NCBI RefSeq assembly: GCF_000340965.1
Contig: NZ_ANAY01000002.1
Span: 212,572-276,571, forward strand
Direction of reading: 5' to 3'
DNA: 64,000 nt
Source: Nocardiopsis kunsanensis DSM 44524
GTDB lineage: Bacteria; Actinomycetota; Actinomycetes; Streptosporangiales; Streptosporangiaceae
The notes under the pieces are model-generated. The model ran no database searches. It was not told the origin of the DNA and worked only from the letters and a program-made list of their open reading frames with translations. A program made the translations under genes and the position numbers. Below, in pieces: positions 9,134 through 18,387 of the stretch; the first letter of the stretch is position 1, and every line of letters starts with the position of its first letter.

Positions 9134-10279
9134 GTGAACGAGACCAAGCGGTACTCGGGCATTCCCGCCCACTTGTCCCTGGCCTGCCTGTTGGTACTGA
9201 CCGGCTGCGGCAGCGACGACACTCCGACCGCGCAGGATGCCCCGAACGAGGAATCCCCGGAGGAGGCGGCCGAGATCCCTCCGGAAGACCTCTCGGGCCT
9301 ACTCATCTTCAACTGGTCCAACGACGACACGTTCGTGACCTTCCACGACGTCGAGGACGGAAGCCTGAACATCCGTCTGAGTCTCCACGAGCTCAACGAG
9401 GCGGACGAGGAGAGCCATCAGACGGACTGGAGCCAGTTCGTGTTCTCGCCGGGTTTCCGGAACGCCGTCATCGAGACCGACCAGGGGTTGATCCTGGGAT
9501 CGCTCGACGGCGAGACCCACTCATACGTTCCCGGGCCGACGATCGCCCCCGAGGAGGAGGCGAGTTTCAGCGGTGGTGAGATCACCTACTCAGCGCCCCA
9601 GTTCAGCCCGGACGGAACACAGATCTGGTTCGAGGAACGCAGCGAGCACGGTGAGGACGACTCCCGGATCCTCGCGGTCGACGTCGACGATCCCGGGGCC
9701 GAGCCCGCACACGTCGGAGACGTTCCCTGCGTCACGCAGGCTCCCGATACCGTCGAGGAGGTCCAGGTACACGGGCACGGGCTCGAGATCGGCCTTCCCG
9801 ACACCGTCTACACGATTTCCGAGGGCCTCGAGCCCGAGGTCCTGGAGCTGGTGGAGAGCGGCCCGCCGGGACAAGACAGTGACCCCGGGGATTCCCTCGA
9901 ATTCCTGATGAGCGAGGACGGAACGAACATCGTCCCGTCGAATTTCGTGCGCGGTCCCGAAGAGACGTTCATCGGCCCTCTCGAGAGCGCGCCTCAGGAG
10001 GACACGCACACCCAGCTGTCCCTCTTCTCCCTGGACGAGGAGGGCTCGGTCATCGATGACGACGTGCTCCTGGAGACCGAGGGCAACCCGATCAACCGGT
10101 ACTGGTACGACCCCCGGGGCGACCGCCTCCTCCTTCAGACGAGCGACGCCTACTACCTCCACACGATCGGGGACGACGGCGAGCCCGAACGCGCCTTCGA
10201 GGCACTGGACTTCGGAGAGGACGGCGATGTGGCCGGGGAGTCCGACTCCCTGGGCATTTTCCCACCGCACGAGGACTGA
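9134..10279 (+). CDS. secreted lipoprotein of unknown function
   Basis: 381 residues from GTG 9134, preceded by GAGGAAG. The N-terminus has a basic n-region, a hydrophobic stretch and a lipobox LTGC, so the mature protein should be lipidated and anchored outside the membrane. The rest is strongly acidic (Asp/Glu-rich) and made of short beta-like repeats around FSPDGTQIWFEE and YDPRGDRLLLQT, which suggests a beta-propeller. An upstream in-frame start at 9080 is less likely because it would bury the signal sequence behind a charged leader. Its place in the secretion operon suggests a surface component or binding protein, but no family name can be given. Confidence 0.75.
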   Translation: MNETKRYSGIPAHLSLACLLVLTGCGSDDTPTAQDAPNEESPEEAAEIPPEDLSGLLIFNWSNDDTFVTFHDVEDGSLNIRLSLHELNEADEESHQTDWSQFVFSPGFRNAVIETDQGLILGSLDGETHSYVPGPTIAPEEEASFSGGEITYSAPQFSPDGTQIWFEERSEHGEDDSRILAVDVDDPGAEPAHVGDVPCVTQAPDTVEEVQVHGHGLEIGLPDTVYTISEGLEPEVLELVESGPPGQDSDPGDSLEFLMSEDGTNIVPSNFVRGPEETFIGPLESAPQEDTHTQLSLFSLDEEGSVIDDDVLLETEGNPINRYWYDPRGDRLLLQTSDAYYLHTIGDDGEPERAFEALDFGEDGDVAGESDSLGIFPPHED

Positions 10280-10338
10280 CCACAGCATGTGGCCGGGCCG
10301 AACAGGACAGGCCGCAACGCCCCGTAGGAGGGAACAGC

Positions 10339-11454
10339 ATGGACAACGACGAGACCGTGTGGGCCGAATACCGGCGGATCTACTCCGCCGCCGCCCGCAT
10401 GTACTGGCTACAGAAAGCGGAGGTGGGACGCGGCCCCGAGTGGTCGCAGGAACGCAGGGATTCCTGGCTCGAATTGAGCCGTATCCTGCACGAACACGCC
10501 GCACCCGGGGTCGAGCGCACCGGGCCCAGCGATCCCACACGCCACCTGATCAGCCAACGTGCGTACGACGACCGGCCCATCCCGCTGGCCGATGCCGCGC
10601 GAGCGTGGCAAGAGCGCCTGGACAACTCCCCCGTCATCAAGTACCCGCGCCTGGACCCCGACCCCTACAGCACCGGCGAAGACGCGCACAACGCCGTCCG
10701 CTTCGAACCAGGAAGCTGTGTTCTTCTTCCCTCCTCCTGGCTGTCCTCGGCTGCGTTGTCCGTCGCAGCTCTGAACTGGCGTCTCGCACCAGGGCGGCCC
10801 CCAGTCGTGATCGGCACCGAAGCCGCAGGACTCTCGCAGACCTTCCACGACTTGGCCAACCAGGTGCGGGACGCCGTTCCCGGGTCAGCTCCGCTCCCCC
10901 ACCCGGCGACCGCCTCGTGGATTTCCGCCGGAACCACACCCCACATCGGCAGCACCGAACCCACGGTTCTGGACGAGCTCTGCTGGACAGCACACGATGC
11001 TGCAGAACACACCCCCACCAAGGAGCAGGCCACAGAGGCCGGGGACCACTCGATTTCCACGGAGGCCATCGAGGCTGCACAGATCGTGCGCACCCTTCTC
11101 GCCGGTTCGAGGGGCGAGCCCTGGCGCGAGCGGGAAACAGGTATCGATCCCAGCCGCTCCCTGCTCGTCTCCGCCGATCACACTTTCGAGCAGTGGGACG
11201 CACGTCTGCGGAGGCGAGCCCTGAACTGCGAGCCCCTGCCCTTCGTCCCCAGTCAGCCGGAGGTTACTGCCCCACCAGCCGAGGGGCCACGGATGAAGGC
11301 GATGGCCACGGACACCGCTCTTGTGGTCGCAGAGCTCCTGGACGAACACGCCGCCCGTCTCCACCCCGGACGCAGCACCGAGATGATCGGCTTCGATTCC
11401 TACCCCTTCACCCACTTCATCGACATTTTCAGCGACCATTTGTTCGCCCTCTGA
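10339..11454 (+). CDS. hypothetical protein, secretion-locus accessory gene
   Basis: 371 residues with an AGGAGGG ribosome site. I do not recognise the family. The N-terminal 90 residues are helical and rich in Arg/Trp (YRRIYSAAARMYWLQKAE). The middle contains a hydrophobic patch (CVLLPSSWLSSAALSVAALNW) that is too weakly framed to be called a membrane helix. The C-terminal part reads as mixed helices ending in FTHFIDIFSDHLFAL. It is 59 bp after the lipoprotein gene and 17 bp before the glycosyltransferase, so it is probably co-transcribed with both. No catalytic motif is visible. Confidence 0.65.
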   Translation: MDNDETVWAEYRRIYSAAARMYWLQKAEVGRGPEWSQERRDSWLELSRILHEHAAPGVERTGPSDPTRHLISQRAYDDRPIPLADAARAWQERLDNSPVIKYPRLDPDPYSTGEDAHNAVRFEPGSCVLLPSSWLSSAALSVAALNWRLAPGRPPVVIGTEAAGLSQTFHDLANQVRDAVPGSAPLPHPATASWISAGTTPHIGSTEPTVLDELCWTAHDAAEHTPTKEQATEAGDHSISTEAIEAAQIVRTLLAGSRGEPWRERETGIDPSRSLLVSADHTFEQWDARLRRRALNCEPLPFVPSQPEVTAPPAEGPRMKAMATDTALVVAELLDEHAARLHPGRSTEMIGFDSYPFTHFIDIFSDHLFAL

Positions 11455-11471
11455 TATAAGGCGGATCCATT

Positions 11472-13121
11472 TTGTCCAGATACCTTTTCATCACCGACTC
11501 CGGGAAGATCCGGGACGGCGGACACGTCCTCAACCAGGAATTAACTACATCTTTGGCCAGGCAGGGACACGAGGTCCATCTGCTCATGCTCGGTGCGACC
11601 ACGGTCCCACGACCGGGCGTGACCACCCACAACGTGCGCGAGCCGTCCCTCACAGCTGACCAAGAATCCGAACTCACTGATCGGTTGAACCGCTGCCGAC
11701 ATGGGATCGACCGGGTATCGACCGAAATATCCGAGCGGTTCGCTAAAATCGACCGAGGCAACGCTGGAGTTCCGGAAAGCCGTTCCCACTTCACTGCTGT
11801 CGTGGGTTATGGAGACGTCACAGGTCCGGCTGCTCTGGAGATCAGGAATTGTTTCTATCCCGATGCTGTTGTGGCCAACGGCATCACCATGGACCCCGAA
11901 CAGCTATTCAAGACCCTGAAGGCTCCGGAACTGGGCGCACACCGAACCAGCCTGCAGAGCCGAACGTTCTCTGAGTCCGACCTCGTTTTCGCTCACGGAA
12001 TCAAGTCCGAGAGGGATGCGGCCAGAATCGCTGCTTCCCGCCCCGGGGCCGTTTCAGTTCCCTCGCTCCACAGCTTCATCCCCGGAACGGACAGCTCTCA
12101 TCAGCCGGGAGATCTCTGGGACGGCACGGGCACCATGAACATTCTGATGCTGGGGCGCATGGGGGACCCCAACAAAGGGGCCGCAGACACGGCCAAGGCC
12201 ATCGAGGGGTTGCGGAACAGTCATGGCAAAGAGATCCATCTCACTCTCAGGGGGATCCCCGAAGCAGAAAGAGAAGATTTCGAAGACTCCATGGACGCAA
12301 ATTTGCGACCCGACTGGAGGTCATTCGTCACGGTTCAATCATTCACTGATTCCGAGGAGGAGAAAGAACGTTCCATAAGAGATTCACACGCCATGGTAAT
12401 GGCCACGGAGAGTGAAGCCTACGGACTTGCTTCAGGGGAGTACTTGGCCCACGGGAAACCTTTACTCGTCACCGAGGGGAACGGAAACGGGTACACGGAA
12501 GTACTGAAGTCGTGGGAGGGCATGCCCGAGAGAGCACGAATGCTCGTCATCGACGACAGCAACACCAGGAGCACTCAAGGCAACGCAATCTCTCCCGCAG
12601 ATCCGACGGTTCTTCCGAGTGCGAGTCGGCACGTGGCCATCAGTGAGAAGATCGCGGACCTGCACGACAATTATTACGAGTACCTACAGTCAACGCGCGA
12701 AGCATGTGCTGTCCTGGAGCACTACAACAAGGACCACATGGCACAGAGCCTGGACCAGGCCGTCACCGAACGGCACGATGGGATCATCCGGCACACCAGG
12801 CAAACTGCCGACGGGGGGCTGCGTCCGACCCATGACCACGAGATCACGGCGGGTTTACCCGAACACTTGCACGGCGTCGCGCTGAACCCGTCCGCCCCCG
12901 GACATCGAGACACGGCGGACCCCAGCAACGCTACTCCGCCGCAGCCCGGCCACTCTCCGGCGGCCGTACCCCAGCGAAGGCCCACCTTCCTCGCCAGCAG
13001 CACGGCAGCCTCCACGACCGGCCAGGCCCGAGCCAGTGGTGATGCCGCGGAGAAGCCCCCGCAGCACGGCTCTCGGAACCCCAGCCTGCACAACCGAAAG
13101 GGCCACAGTACGAGCCGCTGA
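11472..13121 (+). CDS. GT4-like (GT-B fold) glycosyltransferase with disordered tail
   Basis: 549 residues from a TTG start with AAGGCGGA 6 bp upstream. The N-terminus MSRYLFITDSGKIRDGGH is typical of a glycosyltransferase family 4 first Rossmann domain. The second domain shows NILMLGRMGDPNKGAAD and the sugar-nucleotide loop ATESEAYGLASGEYLAHGKP, equivalent to the E-x7-E region of GT4 enzymes. Residues after about 430 are Pro/Ser/His-rich and end in a basic segment. The gene body is visibly lower in GC than its neighbours, with A/T third positions, so it was probably acquired separately. Acceptor and donor are unknown. Confidence 0.78.
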   Translation: MSRYLFITDSGKIRDGGHVLNQELTTSLARQGHEVHLLMLGATTVPRPGVTTHNVREPSLTADQESELTDRLNRCRHGIDRVSTEISERFAKIDRGNAGVPESRSHFTAVVGYGDVTGPAALEIRNCFYPDAVVANGITMDPEQLFKTLKAPELGAHRTSLQSRTFSESDLVFAHGIKSERDAARIAASRPGAVSVPSLHSFIPGTDSSHQPGDLWDGTGTMNILMLGRMGDPNKGAADTAKAIEGLRNSHGKEIHLTLRGIPEAEREDFEDSMDANLRPDWRSFVTVQSFTDSEEEKERSIRDSHAMVMATESEAYGLASGEYLAHGKPLLVTEGNGNGYTEVLKSWEGMPERARMLVIDDSNTRSTQGNAISPADPTVLPSASRHVAISEKIADLHDNYYEYLQSTREACAVLEHYNKDHMAQSLDQAVTERHDGIIRHTRQTADGGLRPTHDHEITAGLPEHLHGVALNPSAPGHRDTADPSNATPPQPGHSPAAVPQRRPTFLASSTAASTTGQARASGDAAEKPPQHGSRNPSLHNRKGHSTSR

Positions 13122-13326
13122 GGGACATGGACCCGCGAGATCTCTCCGAGGGACCATGGCCACAGGCGTCCCACCTCCACTGACCGGCAGTGACCCGCGC
13201 TACAAGCGAGGACCGGCTTGAGCATCCGGGCCGGGTGTTGTGATGCAATAAGGACGTGTTCGTGAACCCGTGGAGGGCTCCCGAGACCGGCAACAGCACC
13301 GAGATTCAGGAGGAGGTTGGCACTCC

Positions 13327-14121
13327 ATGACCAACCGCGCATACGTGATCGCAGGGTCGGAGGCCACCGGCGGCGCCGGCATCCAGGCCGACCTCAAGGC
13401 CTTCCAAGAGCTCGGCGTCTACGGGATGGGCACGATCACCTGCATCGTCTCCTTCGACCCGAAGAACGACTGGGCACACCGCTTCGTCCCGATCGACCCG
13501 GGTGTCATCTCCGACCAGATCGAGGCGGCCACGAGCTGCCACGACCTCGACGTCGTCAAGATCGGGATGCTCGGAAGACCCGAGACCATCGACGTGGTCG
13601 AGCAAGGCCTCAAGGGTCAGGAGTGGCGACACGTCGTCCTGGACCCGGTCCTGATCTGCAAGGGTCAGGAGGCCGGGGCGGCCCTGGACACCGACAAGGC
13701 CCTGACCGCGCAGATCCTGCCGCTGGCCACGGTCATCACGCCCAACCACTTCGAGGCTCGCACCCTGGCCGGCATGGAAAGCATCGACACGGTCGACGAC
13801 CTGATCGAGGCCGCCCGCCGTATCCACGAGCTGGGCCCGCGCCACGTCATCGCCAAGGGCGGCACCGAGCTGCCCGGACCCGACGCCGTGGACGTGCACT
13901 TCGACGGCGAGGACGTCACCGTCCTGAGCGCCCCGAAGATCGGCCAGGAGCGCGTCAGCGGCGCAGGCTGCACCTTCGCCGCCGCCATCACGGCCGAGCT
14001 CGCCAAGGGCGCGGACGTGGGCAGCGCCGCGGAGACCGCCAAGGCCATGGTCCGCGAGGGCATCACGGGGCGCCTGGCCACCCACGCACCCTTCTCGTCC
14101 GTGGTTCCGATCGCGCCTTAG
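13327..14121 (+). CDS. pdxK: pyridoxine/pyridoxal kinase, ThiD-like PdxK type
   Basis: 264 residues from ATG 13327 with AGGAGGAGG 10 bp upstream. It is a ribokinase-fold enzyme phosphorylating pyridoxine, pyridoxal or pyridoxamine (vitamin B6 salvage). It resembles Bacillus PdxK more than ThiD: IAGSEATGGAGIQADLK at the N-terminus, then GMGTITCIVSFDPKNDWAH, VVLDPVLICKG and ATVITPNHFEA. The phosphate-binding signature VSGAGCTFAAAITAELAKG holds the catalytic anion hole and base region. It stands alone with its own downstream terminator. HMP/HMP-P kinase activity (ThiD) remains possible, as the families overlap. Confidence 0.85.
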   Translation: MTNRAYVIAGSEATGGAGIQADLKAFQELGVYGMGTITCIVSFDPKNDWAHRFVPIDPGVISDQIEAATSCHDLDVVKIGMLGRPETIDVVEQGLKGQEWRHVVLDPVLICKGQEAGAALDTDKALTAQILPLATVITPNHFEARTLAGMESIDTVDDLIEAARRIHELGPRHVIAKGGTELPGPDAVDVHFDGEDVTVLSAPKIGQERVSGAGCTFAAAITAELAKGADVGSAAETAKAMVREGITGRLATHAPFSSVVPIAP

Positions 14122-14148
14122 CACGCGGGCCGCGCCGCGTACACGCCA

Positions 14149-14183
14149 CACCGGCCCTGTCGTACTCAGCGACGGGGCCGGTG
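14149..14183 (+). terminator. intrinsic terminator-like hairpin after pdxK
   Basis: A 14-bp stem (14149-14162 with 14170-14183, one G-T wobble) closes a 7-nt loop 28 bp after the pdxK stop. It lacks a T-run, as is common for actinomycete terminators. Confidence 0.8.
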
Positions 14184-14272
14184 GCGTTCGGAGCAGGGGC
14201 AACGCGGCCCGGTTCGGAACCGGCCACCGGGGACGCACGCCCTTGATGCACGGTCGGTACAGTGTTCCGACT

Positions 14273-15970
14273 GTGAGAGAAGATCCCGAGATCAGCGCAT
14301 TCGTCCCGAAGTGGCAGACCTTGCAGGCACCACTGCGCGTCCTGGCGATCATCCACAACGTCACCTCCGCGACCCGCATGATGGACGTCCTGCCCGCCCT
14401 GGAGGACGACCCCCGCGTACAGACCGTGCTGACCTGGACCCGCTCCTCGCCCTTCCGGCACGGGGTCGAGAAATTCCTCGACGACACCGGATACCTGGTC
14501 ATGGAATGGGAAAAGGCCCTCGAGCAAGAATTCGATCTCGCGATCGGCACCAGCCTCGGCGGCGACATCCACAAGATCTCCGCGCCTTTCCTGCGCCTTC
14601 CGCACGGCATGGGGTACAATAAATATCTGAAGCCGGAAATCCGGAAATCCGGAAATCCGGTCTTCGGTCTCTCGCGGGAATGGCTCCTCCACGACGGTGA
14701 ACCTGTCCCGGCCGCGCTCGCGCTCTCCCACGACGAACAGGCCGAACGCCTCGCCGCCGACTGCCCCGAGGCCTTGCCCCGCGCCTTCGTCGCCGGCGAT
14801 CCCTGCCACGACCGTATCCTCGCCGGGTTCCCCCACCGCGCCCGCTATCGCCGCGCCCTCGGGGTCCGCCCCCACCAGCAACTCGTCCTCATCAGTTCCA
14901 CCTGGGGCACCCGGTCCCTCTTCGGCCGCCACCCCAGTCTCCCTGCCCGGCTCCTCGGGTCCCTGCCCCAGGACGAGTACCGGGTCGCCCTCGCCCTGCA
15001 CCCCAACATCTGGCACGGCCACGGTCCCGGCCAGGTCGACGCCTGGCTCGCCCGCGCCCGCCGGGCCGGGCTCATCGTCCTGCCCCCGAACGAAGGGTGG
15101 CGCGCCGCGATCGTCGCCTCCGACGCGGTGGTCGGTGACCACGGCTCCGTGAGCTACTACTCCGCAGCCGCAGGGCGTCCCGTCGTACTCGACACCGCGG
15201 GCCATGGAGCCGTGGCCCCCGATTCCCCCATCGCACGCCTCTTGGAGACCGCTGTCCCCTACACGCAGGAGGTCCCCGTCGAGGAGCTCCTACGCCGCGC
15301 CCATGAGCTCGTGGACACCACCAAGAGCGTGGCGGAGCACTGGGTCTCCTCACGCCCGCGGGGGTCCCTCGCCCTCGTCCGGAGCCGGATGTATGACCTC
15401 ATGGGCGCAGAGGAACCCGAAATCCCAGTGGCGACCCGCGCCGTTCCCGCCCCGGTCCCCGAACCCGGCCCCGCACACCCGGCACAGTGGGTGCGCATCA
15501 CCGGCCTGCCCGACGACGTGCTGCGCGTACGCCGGATCCCGGCCGCCGCCTATGATCACCGCGCACCCGGCAACGAGGCACCCGGCCACCTCGCGGTCCG
15601 GGACGAGGAGACCGACGAACGGCTCAACGGCCTCGCCGACCTGGTGCTCTGCCACGAGGACGATCTCCCCGAGGACGGCGCAGCCTGGGCCCGCAGTGTC
15701 TTCACCCACCGGCTCACCCCGGCCGCAGCCGTCGTCCACGGCCCCGACGGCTGTGTGCTCCACGGACGGGACGGCACCCTTACCCGCGTCCGACTGACCG
15801 GGGCGACCGAGGGGTTCGACCCGTCCCTGCTGCCACTCATCGTTCACCACGCCGGTTCCGACCCCCGGTTGGGCACACAGGTGAGGTCCGGTTCCCTGCG
15901 GCTGACGGTCGAGGCCGGGGGCATCTGGGAGATCGAGGCCGTCGTGACCGGCGGCCCCGAGCGCGCATGA
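14273..15970 (+). CDS. GT-B-fold, CDP-glycerol glycerophosphotransferase-like protein (paralogue A)
   Basis: 565 residues from GTG 14273. A -10-like TACAGT ends 9 bp before this codon and no ribosome site exists, so the message may be leaderless; ATG 14246 is an alternative. The N-terminal domain begins with a Rossmann strand (RVLAIIHNVTSATRMMDVL). The second domain has VLISSTWGTRSLFG, LHPNIWHGHGP and VVGDHGSVSYYSAAAG, the layout of CDP-glycerol:glycerophosphotransferase and related GT-B enzymes. Members in actinomycetes are often mislabelled translation initiation factor 2. Residues 390-565 form an extra C-terminal domain. A shorter paralogue lies at 22266-23522 on the other strand. Substrate unknown. 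Confidence 0.72.
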   Translation: MREDPEISAFVPKWQTLQAPLRVLAIIHNVTSATRMMDVLPALEDDPRVQTVLTWTRSSPFRHGVEKFLDDTGYLVMEWEKALEQEFDLAIGTSLGGDIHKISAPFLRLPHGMGYNKYLKPEIRKSGNPVFGLSREWLLHDGEPVPAALALSHDEQAERLAADCPEALPRAFVAGDPCHDRILAGFPHRARYRRALGVRPHQQLVLISSTWGTRSLFGRHPSLPARLLGSLPQDEYRVALALHPNIWHGHGPGQVDAWLARARRAGLIVLPPNEGWRAAIVASDAVVGDHGSVSYYSAAAGRPVVLDTAGHGAVAPDSPIARLLETAVPYTQEVPVEELLRRAHELVDTTKSVAEHWVSSRPRGSLALVRSRMYDLMGAEEPEIPVATRAVPAPVPEPGPAHPAQWVRITGLPDDVLRVRRIPAAAYDHRAPGNEAPGHLAVRDEETDERLNGLADLVLCHEDDLPEDGAAWARSVFTHRLTPAAAVVHGPDGCVLHGRDGTLTRVRLTGATEGFDPSLLPLIVHHAGSDPRLGTQVRSGSLRLTVEAGGIWEIEAVVTGGPERA

Positions 15971-15974
15971 ACCC

Positions 15975-15991
15975 CCGCCCTGGCCGGGCGG
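15975..15991. terminator. short bidirectional hairpin between convergent genes
   Basis: A 6-bp GC stem (15975-15980 with 15986-15991) and 5-nt loop sit in the 36-bp gap between the stop codons of two converging genes. It is a plausible shared terminator. Confidence 0.5.
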
Positions 15992-16006
15992 CCGAGCACA
16001 ACACGG

Positions 16007-18103
16007 TCAGGGACGCGGCCCCGGCCCCTCCCGCTCGGACTCCACACGCTCGGCCTCGGACACGTTGCCGGCGTCCCGGTACAGCCCCGCGGCGGCCGTC
16101 AGGTGTTCGTCCCTGACCTGCGCGTCCCGGACCGTCGCCGCCAGTGTCTCCAATGTGTGCGCCCGTTGCAGGGGCATGTCACGTTCGACGAACCCCTTCA
16201 GGGCCTCACGGAGTTCGACCCCCGCCGCCTCGGTCTCACCCAGGACACAGAGTGCCCGGCCCAGCTCCGAGCGGACCTTGGCGACGTTGACCGCGTCCGG
16301 AGCCCGGTGCTGTCCCGGCTCGGCGAAGACCGACAGGGCGCCCTCCAGACGCTCACGCGCCTCGGCGCACCGGCCGAGCGCGATCTGGGAACGGGCGATG
16401 AGCAGATCGGCCACGGCCAGAGCCTGGGGACGGTGGAGCTCTTCCTTGAGCTGTCGCACGTGCGACAGCCGTTCCACGGCCCGCGTGTGATCACCGCGGC
16501 GTTGGGCCACAATCCCGAGGACCTCGTGAGAGGCCGCCAGCTCCATGGTGTCTCCGGCGGGTTCGGCCAGTTCCAAGGAGTGTGCGACCACAGCCTCGGC
16601 CTCGTCGAACGCGCCGCGGTCGAGGTGGGCCACGCCCAGCAGGTTGCCGAACCGGATCCGTGCCCGGGTGTCGCCGGCGGCGACCGCTGCCTCGTGTCCC
16701 TGGCGGAGCAGGGCCGTGCGTTCGGAGGTCCGTCCGGCCTCGGCCAGGTACACCGTCGCGGCCTCGGCCGTGGCGATCACCGTCCGGTGGTCACCGGCCG
16801 CCCCGCTCTCACCGACGACGGCGGCGAGAACGTCCGCGGCCGTGTGCAGCCAGTTCCGCGCCTCCACCACCTCATCGGCCCCCACAGGCCCGGTGTCGGC
16901 GTCCGGTACGGCACCCAGCAACGGACGCCGGGTCAGCAACGAGGCCGCCCGCACGGCCGCGTCCCGGTAGAAAGAACACAGGGCGCCGAGCCGCTCGCGT
17001 CGCACGTGTTCGGCCCCGGCGCGTTCCTCGGCGACGGAACCGACGAGGCTGCCGACCGTCAACCACACCGAGCGCCGTGATCCCACCCTGCGCGCCAGGG
17101 AGTGGGTCGCCAGTTCGTTGAGGCCCTCGCGCATACCCGCAGGGTCGCCCAGCACACTTTGCAGGGAACGCAGGTCGATGGTCGTGCCGAGCGCGGCGTG
17201 CGCACCGACGGCCCGGAAGACCCGGCCTGCAGGCTCGGTCAACGCGGCGACGTGTGCGGCGATCCGGTCCCGCGGGTGCTCTCCCCCGCCCTCCTCCAGG
17301 TGGGTGATGAGGTCTTCGAGACCGGAGAAGGGACGCTGGTCCAGATACGCGATGGCCAGGCGGGCGAGTACGGGCAGGCCGTGGCAGAGACCCACCAGGC
17401 GGTCGAAGGTTCCCTCCAGGACCCCCTCCAGGGCGTCCTCCGGCAGGCCCTTGCGGAGAATCTCCGCGACGGCTTCGTCTTCCAGTTCCCCGACGTGCAC
17501 GGGCAGTTCCTTCCCCACGTTTCCGACACGAGGCAGCGCTTCGAGCGAGGTGACCAGCAGCAGGCATCTGGATCGCCCTGGCAACAGCGCACGGACCTGC
17601 CCAGCGCCGACCGCGTTGTCCAGGACCAGAACGAAGGTCCGGCCGGCCGTGAGTCTCAGGAAGAGGTCCCGCTTGGCCGCCGGGGTGCCGGGGATCTCCT
17701 CGGTGCGGGCGCCGCACAGCAGCAACAGGCGGTCGAGCAGGGCCTCGCCCGGAACGGCCCTGGCCGGGTCGGGTCCGCCGAGGTCGATCTCCAACCCGGC
17801 GTCGGGGTAGTGGTCGGCGAGCTCGGTGGCCAACTGCCGGGCGAGCTCGGAGGTGCCCACCCCCGGAGCTCCGTGCAGTTTGACCAGAGTGGTCCCGTCC
17901 TCGGCGCTCCTCTCGTGCACGAGGCGCCGCACACGCGCCCGGGAGGATTCCCGGTCGGTGAACAGGCGGTCGACCGGGGCGAGGTTGCTGTGCAGCGTGC
18001 GTCCACGCGTTCCGGACATGCTCAGGTCCCCATGGAGGTTGGCGACCTGGACCACCCGTGCGTTTCCGCGGATCTCACCCGTGCTGTTTCCTTCTGTGCT
18101 CAC
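16007..18103 (-). CDS. NLR-like STAND protein (NB-ARC-TPR) with RHIM-like N-terminus and degenerate P-loop
   Basis: 698 residues from GTG 18103; the longer frame adds 38 residues of non-coding character. Order: a short N-terminal peptide with ARVVQVANLHGDLSMS (residues 15-30), an NB-ARC ATPase domain (about 70-330) and TPR-type helical repeats (about 430-690). The P-loop reads GAPGVGTS at 78-85. The invariant Walker A lysine is replaced by Thr84, while a Walker B-like FVLVLDN remains. ATP binding is therefore probably weak or lost, unlike the intact paralogue at 19827-21932. STAND proteins are signal-gated oligomerising switches. The VVQV core resembles RHIM/BASS3 amyloid motifs. It converges on paralogue A and is divergent from the oxidoreductase gene. 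Confidence 0.8.
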   Translation of the reverse strand: MSTEGNSTGEIRGNARVVQVANLHGDLSMSGTRGRTLHSNLAPVDRLFTDRESSRARVRRLVHERSAEDGTTLVKLHGAPGVGTSELARQLATELADHYPDAGLEIDLGGPDPARAVPGEALLDRLLLLCGARTEEIPGTPAAKRDLFLRLTAGRTFVLVLDNAVGAGQVRALLPGRSRCLLLVTSLEALPRVGNVGKELPVHVGELEDEAVAEILRKGLPEDALEGVLEGTFDRLVGLCHGLPVLARLAIAYLDQRPFSGLEDLITHLEEGGGEHPRDRIAAHVAALTEPAGRVFRAVGAHAALGTTIDLRSLQSVLGDPAGMREGLNELATHSLARRVGSRRSVWLTVGSLVGSVAEERAGAEHVRRERLGALCSFYRDAAVRAASLLTRRPLLGAVPDADTGPVGADEVVEARNWLHTAADVLAAVVGESGAAGDHRTVIATAEAATVYLAEAGRTSERTALLRQGHEAAVAAGDTRARIRFGNLLGVAHLDRGAFDEAEAVVAHSLELAEPAGDTMELAASHEVLGIVAQRRGDHTRAVERLSHVRQLKEELHRPQALAVADLLIARSQIALGRCAEARERLEGALSVFAEPGQHRAPDAVNVAKVRSELGRALCVLGETEAAGVELREALKGFVERDMPLQRAHTLETLAATVRDAQVRDEHLTAAAGLYRDAGNVSEAERVESEREGPGPRP

Positions 18104-18387
18104 GCCTGACGATTCTGGTGCAACCCGGGACCGAGCACCAGGGGTGGCGGCGATCGACCGGAACCGGCCACCATCCAGGCACCGGCGAGTACCTCCGTGG
18201 TCCTTTCTTCGGCGCACGAGGGGTAACGAGGGGAGTGGACCGGGCCGTGTGGTGGGATTCCGGCGGGGTTCTTCCGTTTCTGGTGAGGTACGTGCGACCG
18301 CTGGGGTGCAGGTGACCGGAGGCGACCACCGAGTGGGAGCGATTCCATGGACAATGGTTCCGGGACCACGAGGAAGGGCGGACAGGC

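Noticed and set aside
13306..14619. 437-codon minus-strand open frame
   Set aside because: Spans pdxK and its terminator in antisense; the pdxK frame is unambiguous.
14273..15970. Annotation as translation initiation factor 2
   Set aside because: There is no GTPase G-domain. The label is a known mis-annotation for this GT-B-like family.
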